Of a DNA stretch of 64,000 bases, positions 1-8,414 are shown piece by piece. The notes beneath the pieces are model-generated. The model saw only the letters and a list, made by a program, of their open reading frames with translations, was not told where the DNA came from and searched no databases. Numbering within the stretch: the first letter of the stretch is position 1; each line of letters starts with the position of its first letter. Where the stretch lies: the NCBI GenBank assembly GCA_947484175.1, contig CANKOI010000004.1, positions 28,107-92,106 on the forward strand, given 5' to 3'. Origin of the DNA: Deltaproteobacteria bacterium (GTDB taxonomy: Bacteria > Myxococcota_A > UBA796 > SXON01). The translations under genes and the position numbers were made by a program.

Positions 1-1034
1 CGGTAGGGCCACCAGAAGCGGCGCAACGGGCCGGCGAGCCCGTACAGCCACTCGTAGGGGCCGTGCGGGAGGAGCGGACCGGCCATGAGCGCGGCAAAAC
101 CGACGCCGACGGCCAAGAGGCCGAGCGTGACCCGATCGCGGCGGTAGTAGAGCGTGACGAGGGCCAGCAGAACGGTGGTGAAGGGCAGGGCGCGCCCCGC
201 GTGGCGGCCACTCTGGGCGAGGAAGGGCACGGTGGGCCAGCAACTGTCGCCAAAGGCTTCGGGGTGGGGGAACTGGGTGACCTCCGCGGTGCCGGGGATG
301 GCGCTCCAGTTGAGCAGGAACACGGCGAGCAGTGGAGCGATCAGTGCGAGAAATGCGGGCGCGAACACGGCGAGCGCGCGAAGAACGGGAGCGCTGAAGG
401 CGGCGCGGCCCCGGAAGGCGAGGAGGATCGCGCCCGCGACCACGGCGAAGAGGCCGTAGTACCAGTACAGCGCGCTGGTGGCGGCGAGGAGCGCAGCGGA
501 GACCAAGGCGCGACGCACCGAAGGGGCGTCGAGGAGCCGGAGCCAGCTCGCGAGGAAAAAGGCGAGAAAGCCCATGTCGGCCTGCGAGAAGCGCCCGGCA
601 CCCAGCTCGAAGCCGGCGTAGACCGACATCGCAGCGGTGGGGGCCGCCGCGAGCGCCGCGGCGGGCGAGGCGCCCGCGGCCCGCGCCAGCGACCACGCGC
701 CCAGCCCGTTGAGCGTGAGGATCGTGAGGGTGTGCGCCGTGCTGGCCATCGGCCAGCCCAAAAGTACGTGCCAAGGGAGGTACAAAAAGCCGTCGCTGCC
801 GTTGCCCGCCAGCCAGGGCGCATCGCCGATCGGCCAGTAGTACCGATCGTTGTGAACGAGGCTTTGCCCGTGGAGCACCTGCTCGGCCACCCACGTGAGG
901 AGCCAGTGATTGCCGAGGCAGTCCGGGTGCACCCAGCCGCACACGATGGTGTCGCCGGGGGAGAGCACCACGGGCGCGATCACGAGCGCGGCGCCCACGA
1001 GCGAGAGGGCGAAGGCGGCGAAGGACCAGCGCAC
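1..1034 (-). CDS. polytopic membrane protein, GT-C/YfhO-like (3' end beyond window)
   Basis: Reading the reverse complement from a GTG at 1034 gives an uninterrupted frame to the window edge (344 codons) rich in Leu/Ala/Val/Trp, with about seven hydrophobic segments. The first (residues ~5-25) is followed by an extracytoplasmic-type loop rich in Trp, Tyr, His and Gly (e.g. YYWPIGDAPW). This pattern is typical of multi-pass glycosyltransferase-C or YfhO-like proteins, but no DxD or other diagnostic motif was found. It follows the SGNH hydrolase gene by 8 bp, so it is probably the last visible gene of the O-acylation operon. The start is uncertain because no clear Shine-Dalgarno is present. Specific function unknown. 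Confidence 0.6.
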   Translation of the reverse strand, partial: MRWSFAAFALSLVGAALVIAPVVLSPGDTIVCGWVHPDCLGNHWLLTWVAEQVLHGQSLVHNDRYYWPIGDAPWLAGNGSDGFLYLPWHVLLGWPMASTAHTLTILTLNGLGAWSLARAAGASPAAALAAAPTAAMSVYAGFELGAGRFSQADMGFLAFFLASWLRLLDAPSVRRALVSAALLAATSALYWYYGLFAVVAGAILLAFRGRAAFSAPVLRALAVFAPAFLALIAPLLAVFLLNWSAIPGTAEVTQFPHPEAFGDSCWPTVPFLAQSGRHAGRALPFTTVLLALVTLYYRRDRVTLGLLAVGVGFAALMAGPLLPHGPYEWLYGLAGPLRRFWWPY

Positions 1035-1042
1035 CGGGGAGC

Positions 1043-2422
1043 CTATACCGGCGGCTCCCCCGTGAGCGCCGCCACGAATCGACTGCCCAGCTCCTTGTAG
1101 CCCTCGGCGCTGAAGTGGATGAGGTCGCCCGCCGCGAGCTTCGGTTCGGCGTTGAAGTACCACTGAAGCATCGAGCCTTCGCCTCCGGAGGCGGCTTGCA
1201 GGTCCCAGGTGGCGCAGCCGAAGGCCGGTCCCACCTCGCGCTGTACGCGAGCGACCCAGGCGGTGGGCGCCCAGATCGCGTAACGGTTGCGCTTCACCTT
1301 CTTGCCGCGGTCGCTCGGACCCACGAGTACGCAGGCCGCATCGGGCAACAGCGAGCGCATCCGTTCGAGGGTCAGCCGGAGGGAGGTGGCATATTTTTCG
1401 GGGTCGAGGGATTTTTCGTTCGCTTCGTTCGTGCCGTAGGCCAGCACCACGAGGTCGGGCCGGCGGCGCTCGAGGTAGGGGCGCATCAGGGACGCGTCCC
1501 AGCTCTGCCAGCTCGATGCGGTGCGGCCCGACACCCCCTGCGCGTCCACAACCACCCCCGGCTCGTCACGCTCCAGCCACGTTCCGTAGATGCGCACCGG
1601 GCCCTCGGCGCTGACCGTGAGGCGGTGCGGGCCGTCCTCGACCTTGAGCACCGCCAAGGCCGGGCCGGTCTGGCTGGCCTCGCCGGCCGCGGACACCTCG
1701 ACGGGATCGGTGTCGTCGACCTGAAGGCGGAGCACGCCGGCACCGGGCTCCCGGAGGTAAGCCACCTCAAAGCGGCTCACGCTGCGGCCTTGCGGATTGG
1801 TTTTCGTGGTCTGCACCCACCCCACCGCCCCCTCCGTGGGAGACAGGTCGAAGCCCGCGGGGCCGTACCGCCCGTCGCTGCGCCCGCCGCGCCGATCGAT
1901 GTAGTCGCCCATCCAGGTGCCATTGGCGCAGAGGTTTACGTCGCTGGCGCGGTAGCCCTTCCATGGTGGGCCGGGCATCACGAAGCCGTGCCCGCCATCG
2001 CCCCAGCGCTCTTGGAGGAGGCGGCGCACTTGGCCGGTGAAGAACTCGCCCGCCACATGCGAGGCCCCCCAGAAGGAGATGCGTGTGGTCGTGCGGCGCG
2101 CCGCGGCGTGCATGAACACTTCGCGGACGCGGGCGATGTCGGCGTCGTTGCCGCGTAGCGGTTCCAGCGGGAGCGCGGCGAGGTCGACAGGTGGCCCGAG
2201 CGTGGACATGTCCACCTCCGGCATCGGCTCGGTCACGGGCGTTTCTGGCTTGGCGGAGGTGGAGGTGCTCGGGGGGGTGTCGTCGGGAACGGGGTCGCGC
2301 GGGGCGACCACCTTCGCCCGGCCTTCGCACTCGTCGGTGGGCGGTCCGCCGGTGCTCGGGATGGTGAAGGTCTGCACCCAAGCGGGTTCAGCGGCGAGGG
2401 CGGCGGCGACGAGGAGCATCAT
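1043..2422 (-). CDS. secreted SGNH/GDSL-type esterase (first of two)
   Basis: 459-aa protein with a short signal peptide (MMLLVAAALAAEP). A Pro/Thr-rich linker runs to about residue 85, followed by an SGNH hydrolase fold. Block I is FWGASH (Ser121 as nucleophile), block III is AYGTNE (329-333), and block V is DLIH (Asp433, His436). SGNH enzymes of this type add or remove acyl groups on polysaccharides or peptidoglycan (AlgX, PatB and DltD-like roles). Its ATG overlaps the stop of the upstream SGNH gene by 4 bp, and an MBOAT acyltransferase heads the operon. This suggests it acts in the periplasm on an acyl-polymer pathway; the polymer is not identifiable here. Confidence 0.8.
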   Translation of the reverse strand: MMLLVAAALAAEPAWVQTFTIPSTGGPPTDECEGRAKVVAPRDPVPDDTPPSTSTSAKPETPVTEPMPEVDMSTLGPPVDLAALPLEPLRGNDADIARVREVFMHAAARRTTTRISFWGASHVAGEFFTGQVRRLLQERWGDGGHGFVMPGPPWKGYRASDVNLCANGTWMGDYIDRRGGRSDGRYGPAGFDLSPTEGAVGWVQTTKTNPQGRSVSRFEVAYLREPGAGVLRLQVDDTDPVEVSAAGEASQTGPALAVLKVEDGPHRLTVSAEGPVRIYGTWLERDEPGVVVDAQGVSGRTASSWQSWDASLMRPYLERRRPDLVVLAYGTNEANEKSLDPEKYATSLRLTLERMRSLLPDAACVLVGPSDRGKKVKRNRYAIWAPTAWVARVQREVGPAFGCATWDLQAASGGEGSMLQWYFNAEPKLAAGDLIHFSAEGYKELGSRFVAALTGEPPV

Positions 2423-3996
2423 GGGGGGGGCTCCGACGGCGGGACAGTCGCCGGTGCGGGTTCGGCGGGTAGCACCGGCGCACTCCGGTCGGGGCCACCG
2501 TTGGCCACCCAGTCATCGAAGCCGAGCTCGATCGCGTCGGCGAGGGTTTGGCCGATGAGGTCTTGGCCGGCGGTGCTCAGGTGCAAGAGGTCGGTCCAGG
2601 CGAGGGGGGGCTTGCGGCGTGTCCACGCTACGATCGAGCCCTCGCCTCCCATGGCGGCGTAGCCGCTCCAGAAGGCGCAGCCCTCCGCCTCCGCTACCCG
2701 CGAGAGCGACGTGACCAGCCGCTTGAGCGAAGGTTTGGTGCCTGGCGAGCCGCCCTCGCGGGTGCCCTGGTCGAGCGGGGTGACGACGAGGCAGCCCGCG
2801 GTGGGAGCGCCCTTCCGGAGCCTACGCAGCGTTTCGGCGTAGAGCGGGTCGTAGGCGCTTGCGCTTCCGTGTTGGAGCACGGGCAGGCCCAGCTCGTTGC
2901 CGCCCAGCATCAACACCACGAGGTCGGGATTTCGTTGGGCCACCTGCGCTGCGAGGTGGTTCTCGCCGAAGTAGTTGAACGAGCGGTTGCCGACGCCCAC
3001 CACCCCGAGGGCGTCGAGCACCACGCCCGGGCCGGTGGTCTCCATCACCACGCCGTAGAAGGGGACCGGTCCGCCGCGGGCGCCGATGGTGAGCCGATCG
3101 TAGCCGGTAGGGACCTCGAGAATGGCGCGGTGGTCCGTGCGCCCGGCGCCGGCGGCGCTGCCCCCGCGCTCGTTCCCGCCGCCCGTAGACATCCACCACG
3201 CGCCGGCGCCTTCGTGGGCCTGGTACCACAGCTCGGCGTGGTGGAGCGGCCGCGCGGCGCCTCCGGGCCCGAGGGGCGCTCGCAGGGAGAGGCTGCCGCC
3301 GTCGGGCGAGGCGCTCACCACCCCGCCGAACCCGTAGAGGCCGCGGGCGCCGCCGAGGAGGAGCGACTGGGTGTCCCATTCGCCCTTCCGGTGGGGCTTG
3401 AGGTCGGGGCGGGCGCTCCACTGGGGGTCGAGGCCGGCCACCACGAAGCCCGGCCCACCGTAGCCGAAGCGGGCCTGAAGGCGGGCGCGCACCGTGCCGG
3501 TGATGCCGTCGGCGGCGATGGTGGAATCGCCCCACCAGGAGGCGCGCGCGAGGCCGGTGCCGCGGTGGAGCGCGCGGTAGAAGGGCGCCATGCCCTGATC
3601 GTCGGGGTCGTCGAGAGGGGTGGGGACGGCGGGCGCACGGACCGGAAGGCGGGCCGCGGCCGGCTGGGTGGGGGCGGCGCTCGGGGCCCCCCCGGGGCCG
3701 GGGACCGCGACCTCAAGCACGGCCGCGGGCTCGGGGAGTGAGGCGGCGACGGGCTCCTCGACGGCGGCCACCACGAGGCCCGTGCGTTCGTCCTCGACCA
3801 CGCGAGGGCCGGCGCGCGGCTGAAGGGTCCGCGCCAGCGGCAGGGGTTCGCCGGGGGCCCAGGGTGCGGCGTCGGCGATGGGCTTTGTCCACGCCGGCGC
3901 GGTCGACACCTTCACCCCGATCGCGCCGAGCGCGAACAGGCCCGCCGTGCCGAAGGCGGCGAGGAGGTGGCGGAGGCCGGGGAGGTCAGAACGCAT
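2419..3996 (-). CDS. membrane-anchored SGNH hydrolase (second of two)
   Basis: 525-aa protein starting at the ATG that overlaps the MBOAT stop by 11 bp. The frame stays open further upstream, but that part is antisense-like filler inside the MBOAT gene. An N-terminal hydrophobic segment (residues ~8-28) looks like a signal anchor. A Pro/Ala-rich stretch follows to about 130, then an SGNH domain: WWGDST (Ser158), LGGNELG for block III, and DLLH near 469-472 for Asp/His. It is a paralogue in architecture of the next gene (1043-2422), with which it shares the GYGGPGF/GDGGHGF-type block after the nucleophile. Likely the partner of the MBOAT protein in surface O-acyl transfer. The substrate is unknown. 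Confidence 0.8.
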   Translation of the reverse strand: MRSDLPGLRHLLAAFGTAGLFALGAIGVKVSTAPAWTKPIADAAPWAPGEPLPLARTLQPRAGPRVVEDERTGLVVAAVEEPVAASLPEPAAVLEVAVPGPGGAPSAAPTQPAAARLPVRAPAVPTPLDDPDDQGMAPFYRALHRGTGLARASWWGDSTIAADGITGTVRARLQARFGYGGPGFVVAGLDPQWSARPDLKPHRKGEWDTQSLLLGGARGLYGFGGVVSASPDGGSLSLRAPLGPGGAARPLHHAELWYQAHEGAGAWWMSTGGGNERGGSAAGAGRTDHRAILEVPTGYDRLTIGARGGPVPFYGVVMETTGPGVVLDALGVVGVGNRSFNYFGENHLAAQVAQRNPDLVVLMLGGNELGLPVLQHGSASAYDPLYAETLRRLRKGAPTAGCLVVTPLDQGTREGGSPGTKPSLKRLVTSLSRVAEAEGCAFWSGYAAMGGEGSIVAWTRRKPPLAWTDLLHLSTAGQDLIGQTLADAIELGFDDWVANGGPDRSAPVLPAEPAPATVPPSEPPP

Positions 3997-5389
3997 AGTA
4001 GATGAACGCGAGGCTGTCGCCGACGCCGAAGCGCACGCAGAGGAGCCCGACGGCGGCGAGGAAGACGCCCCAAATCGGGGACGGCAGGGCCACGAAGCGG
4101 TCACGCACGCGCGCGGCCCAGCTTCGGGGGGTGAAGTGCACCGCGTAGCCGACGACGAGGACGATCCACGCGTGCAGCGACCACCTCGGGAGCGAAACGC
4201 TCTCCCAGCGCTCGGTGAGCGCCACGGCCACGGTTGCGGCGTGGTCGAGGTCTTCGGCCCGGAAGAGGATGCGGGCGAGCACGACGAACTGCAGGGTGAG
4301 GAACCAACGCCAGCCGAGCGCGGGGAGGCCCACCGGAGCGCGCCAGGCGGGTCGTTTTCGCCACCATCGGTTGAGCGACACGGCGAGGCCGTGGAGGATT
4401 CCGTACACCACGAAGGTCCAGTTTGCGCCGTGCCACACGCCGAGGATCAGGAGCGTGAGCAGGGTGTTGCGGTAGGGCGCAAACCCGCTGCCACGGCTGC
4501 CGCCGAGGGGGTAGTACACGTAGTCGCGCACCCAGTTTGAGAGCGTCTGGTGCCAGCGCCGCCAATAGTCGCCCACCGAGGTGGCTTGGTAGGGGCGGTC
4601 GAAGTTCTCGGGAATCTGGAACCCGAGCAGGCGCGAGCTGCCCACGGCGAAGTCGGTGTAGCCGGAGAAGTCGGCGTACATCTGGAGGGAGTAGGCGTAG
4701 AGGGCGGTGAGCACCTCGATGCCGGTGAACGCCGTGGGGTCGGTGAACACACTCTCGACCACGCCTTGCACCAGCACGTCGGCCACGAGGAGCTTTTTGG
4801 CGAGGCCCACTCCCAATCGCCAGAGGGCGTGCCCCACGTCTTCGCGGGTGAGTGTGCGGTCGCGGGAGAGCTGGTCGAGCAGGGTGTGGGAGCGCAGGAT
4901 CGGGCCGGCCACGAGGTGCGGGAAGAAACAGAGGAAGGTGGCGTACCGCACGGCGTTTCGTTCGGGCGCTTGGCCACGATGCACGTCGATCAGGTAGGCC
5001 AGCGCCTGAAAGCTGTAGAAGCTGATGCCGATGGGGAGATGGCCCTTGGGCTTCACCCACGGGGTGAACGCCGGCACCACCGCCGCCACGTTTTCGCCCA
5101 GGAAGTGGGCGTACTTGTAGAAGATCAGCGGCCCCAGCATCAACACGGCGGCGGCCCAGAGCGCGGGCACCCGACCCCCCGGCTTCAGGCGGCCGAGGAG
5201 GTGGGACACGCCGAAGCCCACGGCCCCCACCCACACGAGGATCAGGGCGTCGACCGGGTTCCACGCGAGGTAGAAACACGCGCTCGCCACGAGGAGCAGC
5301 GTGGCCCGCGCCCCCTTGCCGCCAAGCAGCCAGTGGGCGAGCGCCACTACCGGCAGGAACACGAAGTAGTCGAAGGTGGAGAACAGCAT
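3986..5389 (-). CDS. MBOAT family membrane-bound O-acyltransferase (AlgI/DltB-like)
   Basis: 467-aa polytopic protein with the MBOAT signature. It has GISFYSFQALAYLID at ~121-135, MYADFSGYTDFA at ~238-248, WRRWHQTLSNW around His280 and the core VWHGANWTF containing the presumed catalytic His320, with a further His333 in LHG. AlgI/PatA/DltB-type proteins pass an acyl group from a cytoplasmic donor across the membrane to a periplasmic acceptor enzyme. It is the first gene of the four-gene minus-strand operon, followed by two SGNH proteins with overlapping starts, which is the classical MBOAT-SGNH arrangement. It is divergent from the gene at 5414 with only 24 bp between starts. Confidence 0.9.
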   Translation of the reverse strand: MLFSTFDYFVFLPVVALAHWLLGGKGARATLLLVASACFYLAWNPVDALILVWVGAVGFGVSHLLGRLKPGGRVPALWAAAVLMLGPLIFYKYAHFLGENVAAVVPAFTPWVKPKGHLPIGISFYSFQALAYLIDVHRGQAPERNAVRYATFLCFFPHLVAGPILRSHTLLDQLSRDRTLTREDVGHALWRLGVGLAKKLLVADVLVQGVVESVFTDPTAFTGIEVLTALYAYSLQMYADFSGYTDFAVGSSRLLGFQIPENFDRPYQATSVGDYWRRWHQTLSNWVRDYVYYPLGGSRGSGFAPYRNTLLTLLILGVWHGANWTFVVYGILHGLAVSLNRWWRKRPAWRAPVGLPALGWRWFLTLQFVVLARILFRAEDLDHAATVAVALTERWESVSLPRWSLHAWIVLVVGYAVHFTPRSWAARVRDRFVALPSPIWGVFLAAVGLLCVRFGVGDSLAFIYYAF

Positions 5390-5413
5390 CCGGCCTCAGC
5401 GTCTTTCCCTGCC

Positions 5414-5998
5414 ATGCTTGACGTGTCAAGCGCGATACGGGCGCGTGTGCCCTCGCCGATCGCTCACTTCGCTGTTGCGGCGTTGCCGCCGATCTTGGCG
5501 AGTGCGGGGAGCGCGTTGCGGTCGCCGCGCACACTCGCCCTTCTCGCGCTGGCCAGCGTGCTTCCGGACGCGGACCTGCTCCTGGTGATGCTGCTCCCGG
5601 GTGGCATCGCCTGGCACCACGGGCCCACGCACTCTCTGCTCGGCTCGCTGGGGCTGGGCGTGGCGCTGGGACTGGCGGGCGGGCTGCGGGGACGTGCGTT
5701 GCTGGCCGTGGGGTTCGCCGGCGTGACGCACCCGCTCCTCGACGCGCTCGTGGGGGAGCCCGGCGGCTCCGCGGAGTTCGGGGTGCCGCTGTTCTGGCCC
5801 GTGTCGTCGGAGAGGTTCGTGTCGCCGTGGCCGCTCTTTGTTCCCTACCGCATCGACGAGCCGGGATTTCTGCGGAACATGGTGAGCCCGGGCGCGATGG
5901 GGGCGTATGTGCGCGAGGTGGCGGTGGCGGTGGCGGTTTTGGGGGTGGGCGCGGGGGTGCGGCGGGGGTGGCACCGGGCCGCGACTGAGACTCGATGA
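5414..5998 (+). CDS. YdjM/DUF457-type metal-dependent membrane hydrolase-like protein
   Basis: 194 aa from the ATG at 5414; the longer open frame upstream is antisense to the MBOAT gene. Several hydrophobic helices carry polar motifs characteristic of the YdjM/LexA-regulated membrane hydrolase family (DUF457): HFAVAALPP near the start, ASVLPDADLLL, WHHGPTHS and HPLLDAL. His and Asp residues in these helices are thought to bind metal. The substrate of the family is not established. It stands alone, and its stop codon overlaps the first of four 24-bp repeats. Confidence 0.75.
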   Translation: MLDVSSAIRARVPSPIAHFAVAALPPILASAGSALRSPRTLALLALASVLPDADLLLVMLLPGGIAWHHGPTHSLLGSLGLGVALGLAGGLRGRALLAVGFAGVTHPLLDALVGEPGGSAEFGVPLFWPVSSERFVSPWPLFVPYRIDEPGFLRNMVSPGAMGAYVREVAVAVAVLGVGAGVRRGWHRAATETR

Positions 5999-6207
5999 CC
6001 CATCCCCCCTCCAGTGCGACAGCCCGGGCACCCATCCCCTCTCCAGTGCGACATCGAGGGCGCTGCCGGCCGATCGTCACTGTCCACACATCGAAATAGC
6101 CTGCCTTCGTCCGTGTTGAGCCGATGGCGGCGCCTCGCGACGGCCGCCCACTGTCGCATGCGAAGGGGGATGGGTCGGGGAGGTGTCGCATTCGGAGGGG
6201 GATGGGT
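5998..6207. repeat. four 24-bp repeats in two inverted tandem pairs (REPIN-like)
   Basis: Four copies of a 24-bp unit, ACCCATCCCC followed by seven variable bases and TGCGACA, are visible. Two are direct at 5998-6021 and 6030-6053; two are inverted at 6152-6175 and 6184-6207. Within each pair the period is exactly 32 bp (8-bp spacers; the first spacer is the palindrome GCCCGGGC). The pairs face each other across a 98-bp centre, so one transcript strand could fold into a roughly 56-bp imperfect stem. The first copy overlaps the stop codon of the preceding gene, and the last ends 36 bp before the next start. It may be a REPIN-like element, an operator array or an RNA hairpin. No gene is seen inside. 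Confidence 0.8.
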
Positions 6208-6243
6208 TTTGGATCGGAGCGGCGGTCGCGTTAGTTCCTGACC

Positions 6244-6708
6244 GTGGCGGCCTCGTTCGATCCCTACGCCGAGCTTCTGACGTTGGGCCGGGCCTTGGAT
6301 GCGGCCGGTCTTGAGTACGCGCTGTGCGGTGGGTTGGCGCTGGCCGTGTACGGCGCGCCGCGAGCCACGCGCGACATCGATCTGCTCGTCTCCCGCGAGC
6401 AGGTCGACGCCGTTCGGGCCCTTGCGCGCGAGCAGGGCTACACCTTCACCGCGCTGCCGATGACGCTGTCGAGCGGGATTCAGTTGTGGCGCGTGACCCG
6501 CCTTGTGGGTGCCCACCCGCTGATGCTGGACCTCCTCGTGCTTCCCGAGGGGCTTACCGAGGTGTTCGACCAGCGGGTGCGGCTGCCTGTGGAGGGCGGG
6601 AGCCTGCAGGTGGTCACGCTCGAGGGGTTGGTCGTGCTGAAGACCACGTCCGGTCGACCGCAGGACCTCGTCGATATTCAACGGTTGATGGAGTTGGAGC
6701 GTGGTTGA
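6244..6708 (+). CDS. nucleotidyltransferase (AbiEii/MNT-like)
   Basis: 154 aa from a GTG. The N-terminal half shows a minimal nucleotidyltransferase pattern: CGGLALAVYG (Gly29-Gly30) followed by ATRDIDLLV with the metal-binding pair Asp44/Asp46. The C-terminal part ends with VLKTTSGRPQDLVDI, like the KL.A...R.KD..D tail of AbiEii/DUF6036-type proteins. Such proteins act as NTP-dependent toxins or as MNT antitoxins modifying a HEPN partner. The next ORF overlaps by 8 bp and encodes a tiny protein, consistent with a two-gene module. The activity direction (toxin or antitoxin) cannot be decided from sequence. Confidence 0.75.
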   Translation: MAASFDPYAELLTLGRALDAAGLEYALCGGLALAVYGAPRATRDIDLLVSREQVDAVRALAREQGYTFTALPMTLSSGIQLWRVTRLVGAHPLMLDLLVLPEGLTEVFDQRVRLPVEGGSLQVVTLEGLVVLKTTSGRPQDLVDIQRLMELERG

Positions 6709-6889
6709 GCTGAGCGCCACGGCGGTAACGGCGCGCCTGCGGGAAGCCTGCGCTCTGTTGGCCGCGCCCGTGGTCCCGCCCGACCGGGGCGCCCCCACCG
6801 AGGCCGAGGTCACCGCGAGGCTGCGCGAAGCCTGTGGGTTGTGGGTTGCGTGCGCCGAGCTGGCCAAGCTGGGGCGCTCGGCGGGGTGA
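6701..6889 (+). CDS. 62-aa partner protein with internal duplication
   Basis: Small ORF with a GTG start inside the end of the nucleotidyltransferase gene (8-bp overlap). It contains two near-identical segments, VTARLREACALL (residues 9-20) and VTARLREACGLW (41-52), separated by a Pro-rich linker. It thus reads as a duplicated short amphipathic helix. No HEPN catalytic RxxxxH motif is present. Its overlap and co-orientation suggest co-translation with the nucleotidyltransferase, perhaps as its neutraliser. The product could also be a fortuitous ORF, but the in-frame repeat argues that it is translated. Confidence 0.5.
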   Translation: MVELSATAVTARLREACALLAAPVVPPDRGAPTEAEVTARLREACGLWVACAELAKLGRSAG

Positions 6890-6905
6890 GCGCGGGGCGG
6901 AGCCC

Positions 6906-8414
6906 CTACTTCACCTCCACAAACTCCTGCCCGAGCGCCTTCAAACCGGCCACGACGTCGACCGTCTTCTTGCCGCCCCCCTCCACGTCGACCTCGATCG
7001 TGCGCGGGCCGACGACGACCACGAGCAGCTTCCCCGAACCGAGCAGGGCGCGCGAGGCGTCCGCGACAGCCGCGGCGTCCACGCCCGCGACGTTGGCGCC
7101 GTAGCTGCGCCAGGCGTCGGCCGGCAGACCGAACCGCGGGACTTGGATGAACGCGCGGGCGGTCGACCCGCTGGTCTCGAAGTTGCCCGGCAGCGACTTC
7201 ACCAGCGAGTCGGCAGTGAGCTTCATTTCCGCCGCCGTGGGGGCACGCGCGGCCTGGGCGTTGAGCTCGTCGAAGATCACCTGCACGGACTCGGCGGTCT
7301 TGTCGGCCTGCACGCTGGTGCGGGCCTGAAACACGCCGTAGTCGCGGCTATCGCCGATGCCGGCGAAGGCGCCGTAGCTCCAGCCCTTCTCTTCGCGCAG
7401 CGCCATGTTCAGGCGCGAGCCGAACATGCCGCCGAAGAGCGTGGTGGCCAGTTGGGCCTTCCAGTAGTCGGGGGCGTTGCGGGCGGGCGCCAGCGAGCCG
7501 ACGCGGAGCACGCTCTGCACCGCGCCGGGCTGTTCTTGAAACACGATGCGGGTGTTGGGCGCGGGGGGCGGTGGCGCCACGGCGGCGCGCGTGCCCTTCC
7601 CGGCCTTCCACGTGCCGAAGCGAGCCTCGAGTTCGGCTTTCAGCGTGGCCTCGTCGATCTTGCCTGCCACCACGAACGTGGCGTTTCCAGCGTGGAACTG
7701 GTCGGCGTAGGCGCGTGTTGCGTCGGCCACCTTGAGCGACTCTACGCTCTTTTCGGTGCCGATCGACGCGAGACCGTACGGGTGGGAGGCGCCCCAGAGT
7801 TGTTCGCCGAAGAGGCGGCGGGCCACTTCGTTGGGCTCGGACTTTGCCGCGAGAATGCCGGCCACCACGTCGCTCTTCACGCGCGCAAACACCTTCTTGT
7901 CGAAGGCCGGGCGCAAGACCACGTCGGCGAGCAGGTCGAGGGAGGGGGCGAAGGTGGGGCCCGTGAGGGCATCCAGCGACACCACCACATTTTCGTCGCC
8001 CGCTTGGATGCCGAGCTCGGCGCCGAGCTTGGCGGCGTCGGCCGCGATGGTGGCGCCGTCGCGGGTCTTGGTGCCCTCATCCAGCATCGAGGCGGTGAGC
8101 GACAAGAGCCCCGCCTTGCCCACCGGGTTGGCTTCGCGCCCCACGCCGAGCACCAACTGCACGCTCACCAGGGGCAGGTCGCCCTGCTCCACGAGGTACA
8201 CGGGAATGCCGTTCTTCAGCTCAAAACGACTGGCGACGGGCGCGGACCAAGGCTTCTCCGCGCCGGGGGCGGGCTGGGTGGCACGCCAGGCTTCGGGGTC
8301 GGGCGGCGGCACCGGGGCCTCCACGACCACAGGCGCCTTCTTGGGGCCGCACGCCGCCAGCCCTGGCGCGAACAGCACGAGGGCCGCGAGGCCCGGCAGG
8401 AAACCCCGACTCAT
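6906..8414 (-). CDS. M16 family peptidase-like lipoprotein, catalytically inactive partner
   Basis: 502 aa. An N-terminal lipobox (LAAC, Cys22) indicates a lipoprotein. The sequence is a two-domain M16 clan protein. At the site where active enzymes carry HxxEH it has GLLSLTASML, so no zinc site is seen. The second half retains the substrate-binding R/Y segment LREEKGWSYG, typical of non-catalytic subunits of M16B heterodimers. It overlaps the upstream active-subunit gene by 4 bp (ATGA), so the two are translationally coupled and probably form one periplasmic heterodimer that degrades peptides. Confidence 0.85.
   Translation of the reverse strand: MSRGFLPGLAALVLFAPGLAACGPKKAPVVVEAPVPPPDPEAWRATQPAPGAEKPWSAPVASRFELKNGIPVYLVEQGDLPLVSVQLVLGVGREANPVGKAGLLSLTASMLDEGTKTRDGATIAADAAKLGAELGIQAGDENVVVSLDALTGPTFAPSLDLLADVVLRPAFDKKVFARVKSDVVAGILAAKSEPNEVARRLFGEQLWGASHPYGLASIGTEKSVESLKVADATRAYADQFHAGNATFVVAGKIDEATLKAELEARFGTWKAGKGTRAAVAPPPPAPNTRIVFQEQPGAVQSVLRVGSLAPARNAPDYWKAQLATTLFGGMFGSRLNMALREEKGWSYGAFAGIGDSRDYGVFQARTSVQADKTAESVQVIFDELNAQAARAPTAAEMKLTADSLVKSLPGNFETSGSTARAFIQVPRFGLPADAWRSYGANVAGVDAAAVADASRALLGSGKLLVVVVGPRTIEVDVEGGGKKTVDVVAGLKALGQEFVEVK

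Noticed and set aside
4101..6191. 696-aa open frame on the minus strand across the MBOAT gene
   Set aside because: Arg/Pro/His-rich low-complexity translation, frame-shifted relative to a clear MBOAT protein; a typical GC-rich shadow.
5998..6207. CRISPR array
   Set aside because: Only four repeats, two in each orientation, with 8-bp spacers and no cas genes nearby.
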